A DNA stretch of 64,000 nucleotides from Serratia sp. M24T3 (GCF_000257645.1 NZ_AJHJ01000010.1:1-64000); one strand, 5' to 3'; numbered from the stretch's first letter, positions 38,496 to 48,238 are shown. Numbers and translations are program-made. The notes: generated by a model not told the origin, from the letters alone.

Positions 38496-39524
38496 TCAGG
38501 ACTGAGTCAGGCGTAAATCCAGCGGCGTTTTACTCGGCTCACCGCCGATTTCACGCGTCAGTGTTGGCACCAGGTAGCCCGAAACGCGACTCAACAGACC
38601 TTTTATCAGCATCCGCGCCTCTTCGTCTTCGACCATAAAGTGCGCCGCGCCCTGAACTTTGTCCAAAACGTGGATGTAGTACGGAAGGATACCGGCATCG
38701 AACAGCGCATTGCTTAGCATTGCCAGCTTGTCGGCACAGTCATTCACTCCGCGCAGCAAAACGCTCTGGTTGAGCAGCGTAACACCGGCTTTTTTCAGAC
38801 GCGTCATGCTGTCTCGAAGTGTGTCATCTATTTCATTGGCGTGATTAATATGGGTCACCAACAACACCTGCAGACGTGATTCGCTCAGTCGCTGGCAAAG
38901 TTCCCGAGTGATACGTGCAGGGATAACCACCGGCAGACGTGTATGAATTCGCAGGCGTTTTATATGCGGTATCTCCTCAAGCCGGGTGATTAACCAGTCG
39001 AGTTCGTGGTCTTTAGCCATCAGCGGATCACCACCGGAGAAAATTATTTCATCCAGTTCTGGCTGAGTGCGGATATACTCCAGCGCCTGAGACCAGTTAT
39101 TTTTGTTTCCCTGATTTTCCTGATAGGGGAAATGGCGTCTGAAGCAGTAGCGACAGTTCACCGCACAGCCGCCTTTGACCAGCAGCAACGCGCGATTGCG
39201 ATACTTGTGCAACAACCCCGGCACCACGCTTTTTTGTTCATCCAGCGGGTCGGTGCTATAGCCAGGTGCCGTGATGAATTCCTCACGGGCAGTCAGTACC
39301 TGCAAAAGTAACGGGTCTTGTGGATCGCCCGGCTGCATGCGTGCAACAAATGCGCGAGGCACGCGCAACGGGAATAAACGACGGGCATCGTGGCCCTGCT
39401 GCAGTTCTGCATGATCGTTAAGTGCCAGAAGAGTAAGCAGTTCGTCCGGGTCCGTAATTACATCGCCGAGTTGATACAACCAATCTTCTCTAAATGGCGT
39501 ATTTAGGGTTACAATGTGTGCCAT
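38496..39524 (-). CDS. epmB: EF-P (R)-beta-lysylation lysine 2,3-aminomutase EpmB
   Basis: A 342-residue radical-SAM/PLP enzyme converting L-alpha-lysine to (R)-beta-lysine, the donor for EF-P modification. The 4Fe-4S motif is in [17 protein letters not shown] near residue 120, [11 protein letters not shown] near 162 binds SAM, and the PLP lysine lies in the C-terminal part. Divergent from efp across 41 bases, with epmA 1.7 kb away, so all three EF-P modification genes are close together. Confidence 0.95.
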   Translation of the reverse strand: MAHIVTLNTPFREDWLYQLGDVITDPDELLTLLALNDHAELQQGHDARRLFPLRVPRAFVARMQPGDPQDPLLLQVLTAREEFITAPGYSTDPLDEQKSVVPGLLHKYRNRALLLVKGGCAVNCRYCFRRHFPYQENQGNKNNWSQALEYIRTQPELDEIIFSGGDPLMAKDHELDWLITRLEEIPHIKRLRIHTRLPVVIPARITRELCQRLSESRLQVLLVTHINHANEIDDTLRDSMTRLKKAGVTLLNQSVLLRGVNDCADKLAMLSNALFDAGILPYYIHVLDKVQGAAHFMVEDEEARMLIKGLLSRVSGYLVPTLTREIGGEPSKTPLDLRLTQS

Positions 39525-39565
39525 TTTTTTGGCTAAGCTACCAGTTTAAAATTAAGAGGGCCATC

Positions 39566-40132
39566 ATGGCGACTTATTCTAGCAACGATTTCCGTCCGGG
39601 TCTTAAAATCATGTTCGAGAGCGAGCCTTATGCTATCGAATCAAGTGAATTTGTTAAGCCGGGCAAGGGCCAGGCATTCGCACGCGTTAAAATGCGTCGT
39701 CTGCTGACCGGTTCTCGCGTCGAGAAAACCTTCAAGTCTACCGACTCTTGTGAAGGCGCGGACGTTGTTGATACCAACATGAACTACCTGTACAACGACG
39801 GTGAGTTCTACCACTTCATGCACCCTGAGACTTTCGAGCAGCACGGTGTTGAAGAGAAAACCGTTTCTGACGCGGCTAAATGGCTGCAAGACAACGCGGA
39901 ATGTATCGTGACTCTGTGGGACGGTCGTCCTATCGCCGTTCAGCCACCGAATTTCATCGAAGCTGAAATCGTTGAAACTGACCCAGGTCTGAAAGGTGAC
40001 ACTGCAGGTACCGGCGGCAAGCCTGCTACTCTGTCCACTGGCGCCGTAGTTAAGGTTCCATTGTTCGTACAGATCGGTGAAGTTGTTCGCGTTGACACCC
40101 GTTCTGGCGAATACGTTTCTCGCGTTAAGTAA
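39566..40132 (+). CDS. efp: Elongation factor P
   Basis: A 188-residue translation factor that relieves ribosome stalling at polyproline. The modified lysine is K34 in [10 protein letters not shown], at the tip of domain I, followed by two OB-fold domains ([26 protein letters not shown]). ATG 39566 has AAGAGGG upstream; the frame extends 24 residues back into the epmB promoter region without similarity. The presence of K34, epmA and epmB indicates the beta-lysine type of EF-P. Confidence 0.97.
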   Translation: MATYSSNDFRPGLKIMFESEPYAIESSEFVKPGKGQAFARVKMRRLLTGSRVEKTFKSTDSCEGADVVDTNMNYLYNDGEFYHFMHPETFEQHGVEEKTVSDAAKWLQDNAECIVTLWDGRPIAVQPPNFIEAEIVETDPGLKGDTAGTGGKPATLSTGAVVKVPLFVQIGEVVRVDTRSGEYVSRVK

Positions 40133-40156
40133 TTTTCGCCCAAACGTATGATAAAG

Positions 40157-40190
40157 AGCCTCTGCATTGATGTTTTGCAGGGGCTTATTT
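40157..40190 (+). terminator. Terminator of efp
   Basis: AGCCTCTGCA / TGCAGGGGCT stem (one G-T pair) with a 9-base loop and a T-rich tail. Confidence 0.8.
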
Positions 40191-40373
40191 CCAGAGCAGG
40201 CTGACCACAGAGTCGGCGTTCTACGCCTGGTGTATGGTTTTACTTTGATTAATTTTTATATTCTGCAGTACTTCTTATTGAACCTAAGACTCCCTCAATC
40301 AGTCTTCTCTGGGCGCGGATTTAACTACACCTAAAATGTCTTACTTTACATTCTCTAATAGGAAGGTTTTTTT

Positions 40374-40505
40374 ATGTTTAAGAAAAGTATTCTTGCCATC
40401 ATTTCTGTGTTGCTGCTTGCCAGCCTGCTGAGCGGCTGCAATACCTTCCGCGGCATGGGCGAGGATATATCGTCAGGTGGCCGTGCAATTTCACGCGCAG
40501 CCTAG
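40374..40505 (+). CDS. ecnB: Entericidin A/B family small lipoprotein
   Basis: A 43-residue lipoprotein: signal with lipobox LLSGC near residue 22, then [21 protein letters not shown], the entericidin pattern (CNTxRGxGEDI, AIS). AGGAAGG lies 8 bases before the ATG. E. coli has an ecnA-ecnB toxin/antidote pair at this place after efp; only one member is seen here, and it mixes features of both, so A versus B is uncertain. Reported role in E. coli: stationary-phase lysis promotion (B) and antagonism (A). Confidence 0.85.
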   Translation: MFKKSILAIISVLLLASLLSGCNTFRGMGEDISSGGRAISRAA

Positions 40506-40531
40506 CACTGATTAAAAAGCCGATGGTATAA

Positions 40532-40559
40532 GGGTGACAACCGTTTTGCAGTGTCACCC
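40532..40559. terminator. Hairpin between entericidin gene and blc
   Basis: GGGTGACA / TGTCACCC stem with a 12-base loop in the gap between converging genes; no clean T-run. Confidence 0.55.
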
Positions 40560-40568
40560 CCTGTCAAA

Positions 40569-41105
40569 TTACTGCGTCGCTTTTGACTGATCGACCCACA
40601 CCAGCTTGTTGGTATCAAAACCGTAATGCTGAGCGGTCTCAAGCAAATGCTGTTTCACGCCTGGCTGAAGCTGGGGGGTTCTTGAAAGGATCCACAGGTA
40701 GCTTTTATCCGGGCCGCAGACCAAAGCATACTGATAATCCTTGTCCAGCTCGATTACGTTATAGCCTCCGTAGAAGGGGCCAAAGAATGAGACTTTAAGC
40801 GCGGCTCTGGAAGTTGGGCCGGTAAAATAGCCTTTGCCTTCACTTTGCTGCCATTTGTTTTTCTCTGGGTTAAATCCGCGATTGATAACTTTTACGCCGC
40901 CGTCGTTGCGCAGGCTGTAATTAGCTGTAACTTGTTGTAGGCCGGATTCAAAACTGTGGTCGAGTCGCGCGACTTCATACCAGCTTCCCAGATATCGATT
41001 CAATTCAAAATTATTTACCACTTTGACGTTGTCAGGCGGAGTAATGCTGCAGCCGACTGAAAGTAATGCAGAAACAATAACACCCATTTTTGACCAGATA
41101 CGCAT
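40569..41105 (-). CDS. blc: Outer-membrane lipocalin Blc
   Basis: A 178-residue bacterial lipocalin. Lipoprotein signal with lipobox LLSVGC near residue 19, then the lipocalin signature RYLGSWYEVARLDHSFE, IELDKDYQYALVCGPDKSYLWILSR, and a final helix. It should be anchored in the outer membrane; E. coli Blc binds lysophospholipids and fatty acids. Divergent from epmA across 107 bases. Confidence 0.94.
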   Translation of the reverse strand: MRIWSKMGVIVSALLSVGCSITPPDNVKVVNNFELNRYLGSWYEVARLDHSFESGLQQVTANYSLRNDGGVKVINRGFNPEKNKWQQSEGKGYFTGPTSRAALKVSFFGPFYGGYNVIELDKDYQYALVCGPDKSYLWILSRTPQLQPGVKQHLLETAQHYGFDTNKLVWVDQSKATQ

Positions 41106-41212
41106 AGTCTTCCCTTTCTTATGTTGAAGTTTAATTGTAGCTAATGGAAATTTGTTTGCCCGTCGCGATGCGAGTAGACTGCATGCCCTGTCTGATATCG
41201 GAGTAAGTCATC

Positions 41213-42190
41213 ATGAGCGAAACAGCAAGCTGGCAACCCAGTGCATCTATCGCCAATTTGTTGAAGCGTGCGGCAATCCTTGCTGAAATTCGGCGTTTTT
41301 TCAGCGATCGCGGTGTTCTGGAGGTGGAAACACCAACCATGAGCCAGGCGACGATTACCGACATTCACCTGTTTCCTTTTGAAACCCGCTTTGTGGGGCC
41401 GGGCGCTGCCGAAGGCATGACACTGTACATGATGACCAGCCCGGAATATCACATGAAACGCCTTCTGGCGGCGGGAAGCGGGCCTATCTACCAGATGGGG
41501 CGCAGTTTTCGCAATGAAGAAGCCGGGCGCTACCATAACCCTGAATTCACCATGCTTGAATGGTATCGTCCGCGTTATGACATGTATCGACTGATGAATG
41601 AAGTGGACGACCTTCTGCAGCAGATCCTTGACTGCAATGCGGCTGAAACGGTGTCTTATCAGCAGGTGTTTATTCGTCATCTTGAGGTTGATCCCTTGTC
41701 TGCAGATAAAGCCCAGCTGCGAGAAGCAGCGGCGAAACTGGATCTTTCTAATATTGCCGATCAAGAAGAGGATCGCGACACGTTGCTCCAACTGCTGTTT
41801 GCGATGGGCGTCGAGCCGCATATTGGCCGCGACAAGCCGACTTTTGTCTATCATTTCCCGGCAACGCAGGCCTCTCTGGCAGAAATAAGTACCGAAGACC
41901 ACCGCGTGGCCGAGCGTTTTGAGGTGTATTACAAAGGCATCGAGTTGGCGAACGGTTTCCGCGAATTGACCGACGGCCGCGAGCAGCGCCAGCGTTTCGA
42001 GCAAGATAATCGTAAACGAGCCGCGCGAGGGCTGCCGCAGCATCCAATCGATAACAATTTGCTGGCCGCGCTTGAACACGGCATGCCCGAGTGTTCTGGA
42101 GTTGCGCTGGGCGTTGATCGCCTGATTATGATTGCTCTGGGCGCTGAAAGCCTCAGCGATGTGCTGGCTTTCCCGGTAACGCGTGCCTGA
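41213..42190 (+). CDS. epmA: EF-P--(R)-beta-lysine ligase EpmA (GenX/PoxA)
   Basis: A 325-residue paralogue of the class II lysyl-tRNA synthetase catalytic core, lacking the anticodon-binding domain. It attaches (R)-beta-lysine to EF-P K34. Class II motifs: motif 1 [11 protein letters not shown], motif 2 [24 protein letters not shown], motif 3 [23 protein letters not shown] precedes the ATG. In E. coli frd genes and ampC lie between blc and epmA; here they are neighbours. A 312-codon antisense frame over this gene is not real. Confidence 0.96.
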   Translation: MSETASWQPSASIANLLKRAAILAEIRRFFSDRGVLEVETPTMSQATITDIHLFPFETRFVGPGAAEGMTLYMMTSPEYHMKRLLAAGSGPIYQMGRSFRNEEAGRYHNPEFTMLEWYRPRYDMYRLMNEVDDLLQQILDCNAAETVSYQQVFIRHLEVDPLSADKAQLREAAAKLDLSNIADQEEDRDTLLQLLFAMGVEPHIGRDKPTFVYHFPATQASLAEISTEDHRVAERFEVYYKGIELANGFRELTDGREQRQRFEQDNRKRAARGLPQHPIDNNLLAALEHGMPECSGVALGVDRLIMIALGAESLSDVLAFPVTRA

Positions 42191-42213
42191 TTGACGTTGC
42201 GCGTCTGTAAAAT

Positions 42214-42246
42214 AATCCTGGCCTGTAAGCGGTCAGGATTTTTTTT
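42214..42246 (+). terminator. Terminator of epmA
   Basis: AATCCTG / CAGGATT stem with a 13-base loop and a run of T (42239-42246). Confidence 0.82.
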
Positions 42247-42488
42247 ATCCTGATTTAATGCTCACTCTGACCCATTGCACATTAACAGTGCGAATTGGGC
42301 TTAATTTTGCACCTTATGAAACAAAAGTATGCAAATGATAATTTCATGATTTTAAAGTTTCAGGAAAAAATCATCTCGCCAAAGCCTGATAATTCGCGAT
42401 GTTGCGAGCCGTGCAGTGAATTTTTCCTTCGGGTGGCCTGGTTTATGCATAACAAGATTAATTACTCCCCTTATTGCGGAACCTTGTT
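42247..42488. other. AT-rich region upstream of the purine permease gene
   Basis: About 240 bases without a supported gene. It should hold the promoter of the permease/deaminase pair. I see no purine riboswitch or named operator. Confidence 0.4.
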
Positions 42489-43862
42489 ATGTCAGAATCC
42501 AATGAAAAAGAGCTGCTCTACGGACTTGAAGAACGCATCGCTCCAACGACTGCATTTTTCACCGCCGTGCAACACCTGCTGGCAAGTGTGGTCGGGATCA
42601 TCACCCCGCCATTGATCATTGGATCGGTGCTCGGGCTTAACGCCTACATTCCTTACCTGATCAGCATGTCATTACTGGCTTCCGGGATCGGCACCTTTAT
42701 TCAGGCGCGCCGCATAATGGGAGTTGGCGCGGGCATGATTTGCCTGCAAGGCACCAGCTTCGCCTTTCTTGGCGTGATCCTCTCGGGAGGCTTCCTGGTC
42801 AAGAGCCGAGGCGGTTCGCCGGAGGATATTATGGCGATGATCTTTGGTGTCAATTTTGTTGCTGCCTTTATCCCTCTTTTGATCAGTCGCTTTATCGGCC
42901 AGCTGCGCCGAGTGTTTACGCCGCTGGTCACCGGTACCGTGATCGTTCTCATCGGCATCAGCCTGATTAAGGTCAGCATCACCGACTGGGGCGGTGGCAA
43001 CGGCGCAGCAGACTTTGGCGCACCGGCAAATCTCGGGCTTGGCGCGTTAACCCTGTTAGTGATAGTTATCCTTAACCGTATTCCCATTCGCGCTCTGCGC
43101 CTGTCGGCGATTGTGGTGGGTATTGCCGTAGGATGTCTGGCCGCCGCGCTGACTGGTCACCTGACCTTCAAGCCGCTACAGGGAAGCTGGTTTGAGTTGC
43201 CTCACCTGTTCCGCTTTGGCTTCCATTTTGACTGGACTATCTTCGCGCCTATCGCGCTAGTGTCGTTTATCAGCATTCTCGAGGCGGTGGGCGATTTAAC
43301 CGCCAACTGCATGCTGTCTCAGCAGCCGATAGAGGGGGAGGCATTCCGCAAACGTCTGAAAGGGGGGATTTTGGCCGACGGCGTGAGCTGCATCATTGCC
43401 GCGATGTTCTCGTCTTTCCCGAATACAACTTTTGCGCAGAATAACGGCGTGATTCAAATGACCGGCGTGGCAAGCCGCCGCGTTGGCTTATATATTGGCG
43501 TATTACTGGCTGTATTGGGCCTGTTCCCAGTCATTGGCGGCGTGTTGCAGCAGATCCCGGCACCGGTATTGGGCGGTGCGACGCTGGTCATGTTTGGCAG
43601 CGTGGTAGCTGCCGGGATTCGCATTATGACTCAGGCACCGCTGGGTCGCCGCGAGATGCTGATTATCGCTATTTCGTTTGGTATCGGCCTGGGCATTGAG
43701 GCTGTGCCAGATGTGCTGAAACAGTTCCCACAGGTCATAGGAAACATCTTTGGCCATGCGGTCACCAGTGGCGGAATTGTCGCTATGTTGCTGAATTTCC
43801 TGATGCCGGCAGAAAACACCAAGACAGTCATCGAACCGGTAAAATCGTTGAAAACAAACTAA
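42489..43862 (+). CDS. NCS2-family purine (xanthine/uric acid) permease
   Basis: A 457-residue NCS2 transporter with about 14 hydrophobic segments. Landmarks: QHLLASVVGIITPPLIIG near residue 30, ICLQGTSFAFLG near 85, ILEAVGDLTANCMLSQQP near 275 (the conserved Glu/Asp substrate helix), and the family signature SFPNTTFAQNNGVIQMTGVASR near 320. It probably imports xanthine, uric acid or a related oxidised purine by proton symport; the exact substrate cannot be read. ATG 42489 aligns with the family start; a TTG five codons earlier is less likely. The deaminase gene follows after 87 bases in the same direction. Confidence 0.88.
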   Translation: MSESNEKELLYGLEERIAPTTAFFTAVQHLLASVVGIITPPLIIGSVLGLNAYIPYLISMSLLASGIGTFIQARRIMGVGAGMICLQGTSFAFLGVILSGGFLVKSRGGSPEDIMAMIFGVNFVAAFIPLLISRFIGQLRRVFTPLVTGTVIVLIGISLIKVSITDWGGGNGAADFGAPANLGLGALTLLVIVILNRIPIRALRLSAIVVGIAVGCLAAALTGHLTFKPLQGSWFELPHLFRFGFHFDWTIFAPIALVSFISILEAVGDLTANCMLSQQPIEGEAFRKRLKGGILADGVSCIIAAMFSSFPNTTFAQNNGVIQMTGVASRRVGLYIGVLLAVLGLFPVIGGVLQQIPAPVLGGATLVMFGSVVAAGIRIMTQAPLGRREMLIIAISFGIGLGIEAVPDVLKQFPQVIGNIFGHAVTSGGIVAMLLNFLMPAENTKTVIEPVKSLKTN

Positions 43863-43949
43863 TAGATCGCGCCGCGGCGCCCCTGGATCAGCAGACAGGG
43901 TATAACTGAGCTGGCTAACCTTATGATTCTTAAACTAAAGGAGCCAGTT

Positions 43950-45302
43950 ATGTTGACGCAACGTACTTGGATCAAAAACCCTCTCGCCGTTTTCACCGCC
44001 AACGAGCTAAATGCCGATGGCGGTCTTGTCATCGAAGGTGCCCGTATTGTTGAACTGCTGAACGCGGGCCAGCATCCCTCGCTACCGGTTGACAGTGTTA
44101 TCGACGCCTCTGAATGTGTGCTATTACCGGGGCTTATTAACACCCATCATCACTTTTATCAAACCTTGACCCGAGCCTGGGGGCCGGTGGTCAATGCGCC
44201 GCTGTTTCCCTGGCTCAAGCAGCTTTATCCGGTGTGGGCGCGCTTGCAACCCGAGGCTTTGGCGCTGGCAAGCCGCGTCGCAATGGCCGAATTGCTGCTT
44301 TCAGGCTGCACCACCACCACGGATCATCACTATCTTTTTCCGCAGGGTATGGAACAGGCAATCGACGTACAGGTTGAGGTGGTGCGAGAGCTTGGCATGC
44401 GCGCTTTGCTGACTCGCGGTTCGATGAGTTTGGGCGAGGACGACGGTGGACTGCCGCCGATGCATACGGTGCAGTCTGCCGAGGCGATTTTGCTGGACAG
44501 TCAGCGGTTGATTGACCGTTATCATCAGCGCGGAGAGGGGGCGTGGATGCAGATTGCTCTGGCGCCCTGTTCACCGTTTTCAGTGACCACCGATATTATG
44601 CGTGAAAGCGCTGCGATGGCCGAGCGCGAAGACGTCCGCCTGCATACTCACTTGGCTGAAACACTTGATGAAGAACAGTTTTGCCTGCAACGTTTTGGTC
44701 TGCGCACGGTGGACTATCTCGACAGTGTTGGCTGGCTTGGCAGTCGAACCTGGCTGGCGCACGGTATTCATTTCAATGATGACGAAATTCGCCGACTGGG
44801 TGCTGCGGGCACCGGCATTTGTCATTGCCCGGTATCCAATATGCGGCTGGCTTCGGGGATGTGTCCAACGCGTGACCTAGAGGCAGCGGGCGCGCCGATT
44901 GGTCTGGGGGTAGACGGCTCGGCTTCCAACGATGCCTCGAACCTGATGTACGAGGCGCGGCAGGCGCTGTATCTGCAACGACTGCGCTACGGCACCGAAT
45001 ATGCCACGCCGGAGCGGATCCTCGGCTGGGCAACACGCGGCTCGGCGCGAGTGATTGGTCGTGACGATATCGGGCAGATTGCGGTGGGTAAACAGGCGGA
45101 TTTGGCTTTGTTTAAGCTGGACGAGCTACGTTTTAGCGGCAGTCATGATCCTATTGCAGCATTATTGCTCTGTGGAGCCGAACGGGCAGACAGTGTAATG
45201 GTTGGTGGGAAGTGGCGTGTTAAGGAAGGGCAGATCGTCGATCTGGATGTGAAGTCACTGATATCAGCCCATCGTCAAGCTGCCAGGAAACTTTTCGCCT
45301 GA
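43950..45302 (+). CDS. 8-oxoguanine deaminase-like amidohydrolase
   Basis: A 450-residue member of the amidohydrolase superfamily (TrzN/atrazine-chlorohydrolase-like group). Metal ligands are in LINTHHHFYQTLTRA near residue 60-65, HTHLAET near 230, HGIHF near 265 and GVDGSASNDASN near 318; the last is typical of 8-oxoguanine deaminases, which convert 8-oxoguanine to uric acid. The C-terminus returns to the composite domain (GKQADLALFKLDE). AAAGGAG lies 6 bases before ATG 43950. With the permease it looks like an oxidised-purine salvage pair. Other aminopurine or pterin substrates remain possible. Confidence 0.82.
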   Translation: MLTQRTWIKNPLAVFTANELNADGGLVIEGARIVELLNAGQHPSLPVDSVIDASECVLLPGLINTHHHFYQTLTRAWGPVVNAPLFPWLKQLYPVWARLQPEALALASRVAMAELLLSGCTTTTDHHYLFPQGMEQAIDVQVEVVRELGMRALLTRGSMSLGEDDGGLPPMHTVQSAEAILLDSQRLIDRYHQRGEGAWMQIALAPCSPFSVTTDIMRESAAMAEREDVRLHTHLAETLDEEQFCLQRFGLRTVDYLDSVGWLGSRTWLAHGIHFNDDEIRRLGAAGTGICHCPVSNMRLASGMCPTRDLEAAGAPIGLGVDGSASNDASNLMYEARQALYLQRLRYGTEYATPERILGWATRGSARVIGRDDIGQIAVGKQADLALFKLDELRFSGSHDPIAALLLCGAERADSVMVGGKWRVKEGQIVDLDVKSLISAHRQAARKLFA

Positions 45303-45314
45303 TTTTTTTCTGAG

Positions 45315-45357
45315 AATTTGGCAATGGACAATTTGGCAATGAAATAATTTGGCAATG
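45315..45357 (+). repeat. Three tandem copies of AATTTGGCAATG
   Basis: The 12-mer occurs exactly at 45315, 45330 and 45346, with 3-4 base spacers, right after the deaminase stop. Function unknown; perhaps a slipped-strand duplication. Confidence 0.85.
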
Positions 45358-45366
45358 TAATGTTAA

Positions 45367-45395
45367 AAGGGCCGGCAATCGCCAGCCCTGTTTTA
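45367..45395. terminator. Bidirectional terminator between deaminase and autotransporter genes
   Basis: AGGGCCGGC / GCCAGCCCT stem (one mismatch) with an AATC loop; T-rich in both directions. Confidence 0.78.
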
Positions 45396-45413
45396 CTTTT
45401 TAAATCTTGTTAC

Positions 45414-47969
45414 TTAGAAATTGTAGTTCACGCCCAGACGAACGCTGACATCTTTGTTGGTATCACCTGCGCTGGTGTAAATGCCTGAGTTCAGATTCAG
45501 GTTATTCGTCACCGCGGCGTTAACGCCTGCACCGGCAGAAACGACTTTACGCATTTTGCCTGAAGTTAAATGAAGGTCATTCGATTTTGTCACCGAACTT
45601 GCTGAGATATCAGTTTTATCCGCAAATTCCTGTGTGTAGCTCACATCTGCCCAAGGCATCAGTTTGACACTTTTCACTTCGACATTAGCCGTTACGCGAG
45701 TACCGATACCGGCATACCACGAACCGCTCTGATTCTTGCTGAAGTTAATTGTCTTATTGGCAAACTCGTCGGAGGTCGCTTTGTTCATGCCCAGCAATGC
45801 GTAAGGCTGAACCAGAATAGTTTCGGTCGCTTTAATATTCACACCCGAGCGAACTTCACCGTTGAGTACCTTGCCTTTATAGTTACTGTTCAGATGATCT
45901 TTAATACCTGAGGTAGATGCGCCTACGTTGTTGCTGTTGGCCGAATAGCTCAAGTCGCCGTAGCTCAGGTTTGCATTAGTGAACAGGCTCCAGGTTTTAT
46001 TTTGCAGCGCTTGCTGCCAACCACCGTAAAGGCTGTAGAAGTTGCCGGTTACGTGGTTGTTGTAATCCCCTGAAGCAGACGCGTTGCTCAGTTTGTCTTT
46101 AACGCGTGCCAATGATATACCTGAAGTCAGACTGTCGCCGTTACTCAGTTTCCAGGTCCAATCAGCGCCGGTGTTCAGGCCTTGCAGTTTAGTATTGGAG
46201 GTAACGTTACCTTTAAGGTCGGCATCCTGATACAGATAGTCGCCCCAAACGCTGGCTCCTTCATGCACGCCGTTAAACAGGTTGCTGGCATTAAGAGTAT
46301 TCATACGGTTAGCGATGCTGCTGGTAACCGCAGTAGCGGACTGTTTCGCACCATCAAGACCGGCAATTGCGCCTTTTACATCATTTACGAGGTCGGCCTG
46401 TTTAACGTCCAATACGATTTTCTGTTGTGCAACACCATTAACAGAATAATCGGCAAAAGCGCCATCGCTGAGCTGCAACTCGTAATTATACGCGCCGTTA
46501 CGTGCCGATACGGTTTGTTTGCCGTTAGAGAAAGTGGCATTAACCATCGCTTTTTTGGCGAGCGTCATTTCTGCCAATTCGTGAGTTCCAGCCGTGGTGT
46601 CAGCAGAAAGCTTGTTGATGGTTAGCGTGCTGCTACCGGCGGCAGTTTTAGCTGATAACTGATCGCTGCTGCTCATGGTCACAGTAGAATTAGCGAGCGT
46701 ATTCGTTATCAGGGTGTCATGGCCCGTCATATCGACGCGCATGTTTCTCAATTCTTCTGTCGCAACCAGCGCTTTATCACCTAGAGTCAGGCTCTTAACG
46801 TGGAAAATGTTGCCATTGTAATAGCTGCTGTCACCTACGGTCATCACGGTGTTACCCGCGCTGCCATCAACAAAACCTGATAAGGCACTGTTATTTTTGA
46901 CGATAAGCTGATTGTCGCCTTCGCCAAAAGTAATGTTTCCTGCTGCCTGTGCACCATCGGCAATGTAGACTGCAGCACCTTTTTTACCGGAAATATCGAT
47001 ATTGCCCTGATGCGTAGAATTATTAATATCGAGATTGGCTTTACCGTCAGCTTGAATCAAAATATTGCCATTGTCATGGCTCTTATTCAGTATCAGTATA
47101 TTTGAATCACCTTTGCTGGTAAGTATTTTTATACCTTCAACATTTGAATGATCCATAAAGACATTGTTTTGTACGGAATTAGTCAGCACGATAGCGTTTG
47201 GATTAGTTCCGAGATTTTTTTGATCGACAACATTAGCTTTTGCATTAAGAGCCGTGTTTTTTAAGAGAACATTATTGATGGATTGACCATCAATTGAAAT
47301 ATCTCCATGGGCCATAATGCTATTGTTGAGCTCAATGTTTTTATTTCCAGTACCACGGGCAATAATGGAGCCATTAATAACAGAGCCATTATCAGCAATT
47401 ACGTTTAAATTGCCGTTATCTTTGGGATCCATCCAAATTGCCGCGCCGTCCATATAATCTTTATTGGGAACTTTTGCTATTGCCGGTTTATCGTCATACT
47501 TCACGCTAGCTTGTTGGCCTGACAGTTGGGCATTATTCAGCACGATAGTGGTATCAGTTTTTGCACCATTATCACCGATTTCAACCATGTCTACTTTGCT
47601 GCCGGGTAGCAGATAAAGATTTGCAGTGCCGCCTTTACTCATATTGATGTAATGACCAGAAAGATCGGTGCCGGCTACAACCAGTTCTTGCTTATCTTTA
47701 GCCGTTCTGGTGCCAGCAACGTTAGGGCCAGAAAAGTAAACATTATGATTTTCTGCATTCTTTGCCAGCACGGCCGCATTACCGTTTAAGTGATCAAGAT
47801 TCCATTCAGTTTCGCCATGTGCGCCAGATTTAGTCTGAGTAAGACCTGAGGCCTGTTCAGACAATTTAAGCACTGGTGTTGCAGCAGAGGCATTACCCGC
47901 AATAATTAATGATGAGGTTGCCAGTAAAATACACTGAGAAAGCTTTGAAAGACGCATTACGTTTCGCAT
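45414..47969 (-). CDS. Autotransporter (type Va secretion) with beta-helical passenger
   Basis: An 851-residue autotransporter. Sec signal at residues 1-29 (NASA cleavage). The passenger (about 30-560) is rich in Asn, Gly, Asp, Ser and Thr with repeating short hydrophobic triplets (NVLLKNTAL, NSIMAHGDI, NILIQADGKANLDI), typical of a right-handed beta-helix. A linker helix follows (about 545-575), then the C-terminal translocator barrel (about 580-851) beginning GASVWGDYLY and ending in the outer-membrane sorting signal VRLGVNYNF. No protease triad or RGD motif is evident, so an adhesin or aggregation role is likely but not proven. Nothing like it occurs beside epmA or mscM in E. coli. AAGGA lies 6 bases before the ATG. 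Confidence 0.9.
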   Translation of the reverse strand: MRNVMRLSKLSQCILLATSSLIIAGNASAATPVLKLSEQASGLTQTKSGAHGETEWNLDHLNGNAAVLAKNAENHNVYFSGPNVAGTRTAKDKQELVVAGTDLSGHYINMSKGGTANLYLLPGSKVDMVEIGDNGAKTDTTIVLNNAQLSGQQASVKYDDKPAIAKVPNKDYMDGAAIWMDPKDNGNLNVIADNGSVINGSIIARGTGNKNIELNNSIMAHGDISIDGQSINNVLLKNTALNAKANVVDQKNLGTNPNAIVLTNSVQNNVFMDHSNVEGIKILTSKGDSNILILNKSHDNGNILIQADGKANLDINNSTHQGNIDISGKKGAAVYIADGAQAAGNITFGEGDNQLIVKNNSALSGFVDGSAGNTVMTVGDSSYYNGNIFHVKSLTLGDKALVATEELRNMRVDMTGHDTLITNTLANSTVTMSSSDQLSAKTAAGSSTLTINKLSADTTAGTHELAEMTLAKKAMVNATFSNGKQTVSARNGAYNYELQLSDGAFADYSVNGVAQQKIVLDVKQADLVNDVKGAIAGLDGAKQSATAVTSSIANRMNTLNASNLFNGVHEGASVWGDYLYQDADLKGNVTSNTKLQGLNTGADWTWKLSNGDSLTSGISLARVKDKLSNASASGDYNNHVTGNFYSLYGGWQQALQNKTWSLFTNANLSYGDLSYSANSNNVGASTSGIKDHLNSNYKGKVLNGEVRSGVNIKATETILVQPYALLGMNKATSDEFANKTINFSKNQSGSWYAGIGTRVTANVEVKSVKLMPWADVSYTQEFADKTDISASSVTKSNDLHLTSGKMRKVVSAGAGVNAAVTNNLNLNSGIYTSAGDTNKDVSVRLGVNYNF

Positions 47970-48238
47970 TTGAAATCCTTGAATTATATCTAGCCTAATT
48001 CCAACGTTCTTTTTTAATAAATAAGAAACGAAAGAAGAGTTTTAAACTCATTTTGTGACGGCTATTTTCAAGGTTAATTGCTTGCAGAGATATCGTACTA
48101 GTCAGGAAAGTGCGCGTGGAGTTTATAAAATATTTATATTTGAAGATTCAAATAAATTTAATGTTTAAATAAATTTATTTTTTAGCGGGAAGTCTCCCCC
48201 GAAGTTATTAATTATCCGGGGGAGAAAGAGTTTAGTTA
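47970..48238. other. AT-rich autotransporter promoter region with mscM 3' hairpin
   Basis: A 269-base non-coding, strongly AT-rich region that must carry the autotransporter promoter. A perfect 8-base hairpin CTCCCCCG / CGGGGGAG (48194-48201 and 48217-48224) near the autotransporter-distal end lies just beyond the mscM stop and may end that transcript. No gene seen. Confidence 0.55.

Noticed and set aside
41141..42079. 312-codon open frame antisense to epmA
   Set aside because: It overlaps EpmA, whose class II synthetase motifs are intact; the antisense product has no recognisable feature.
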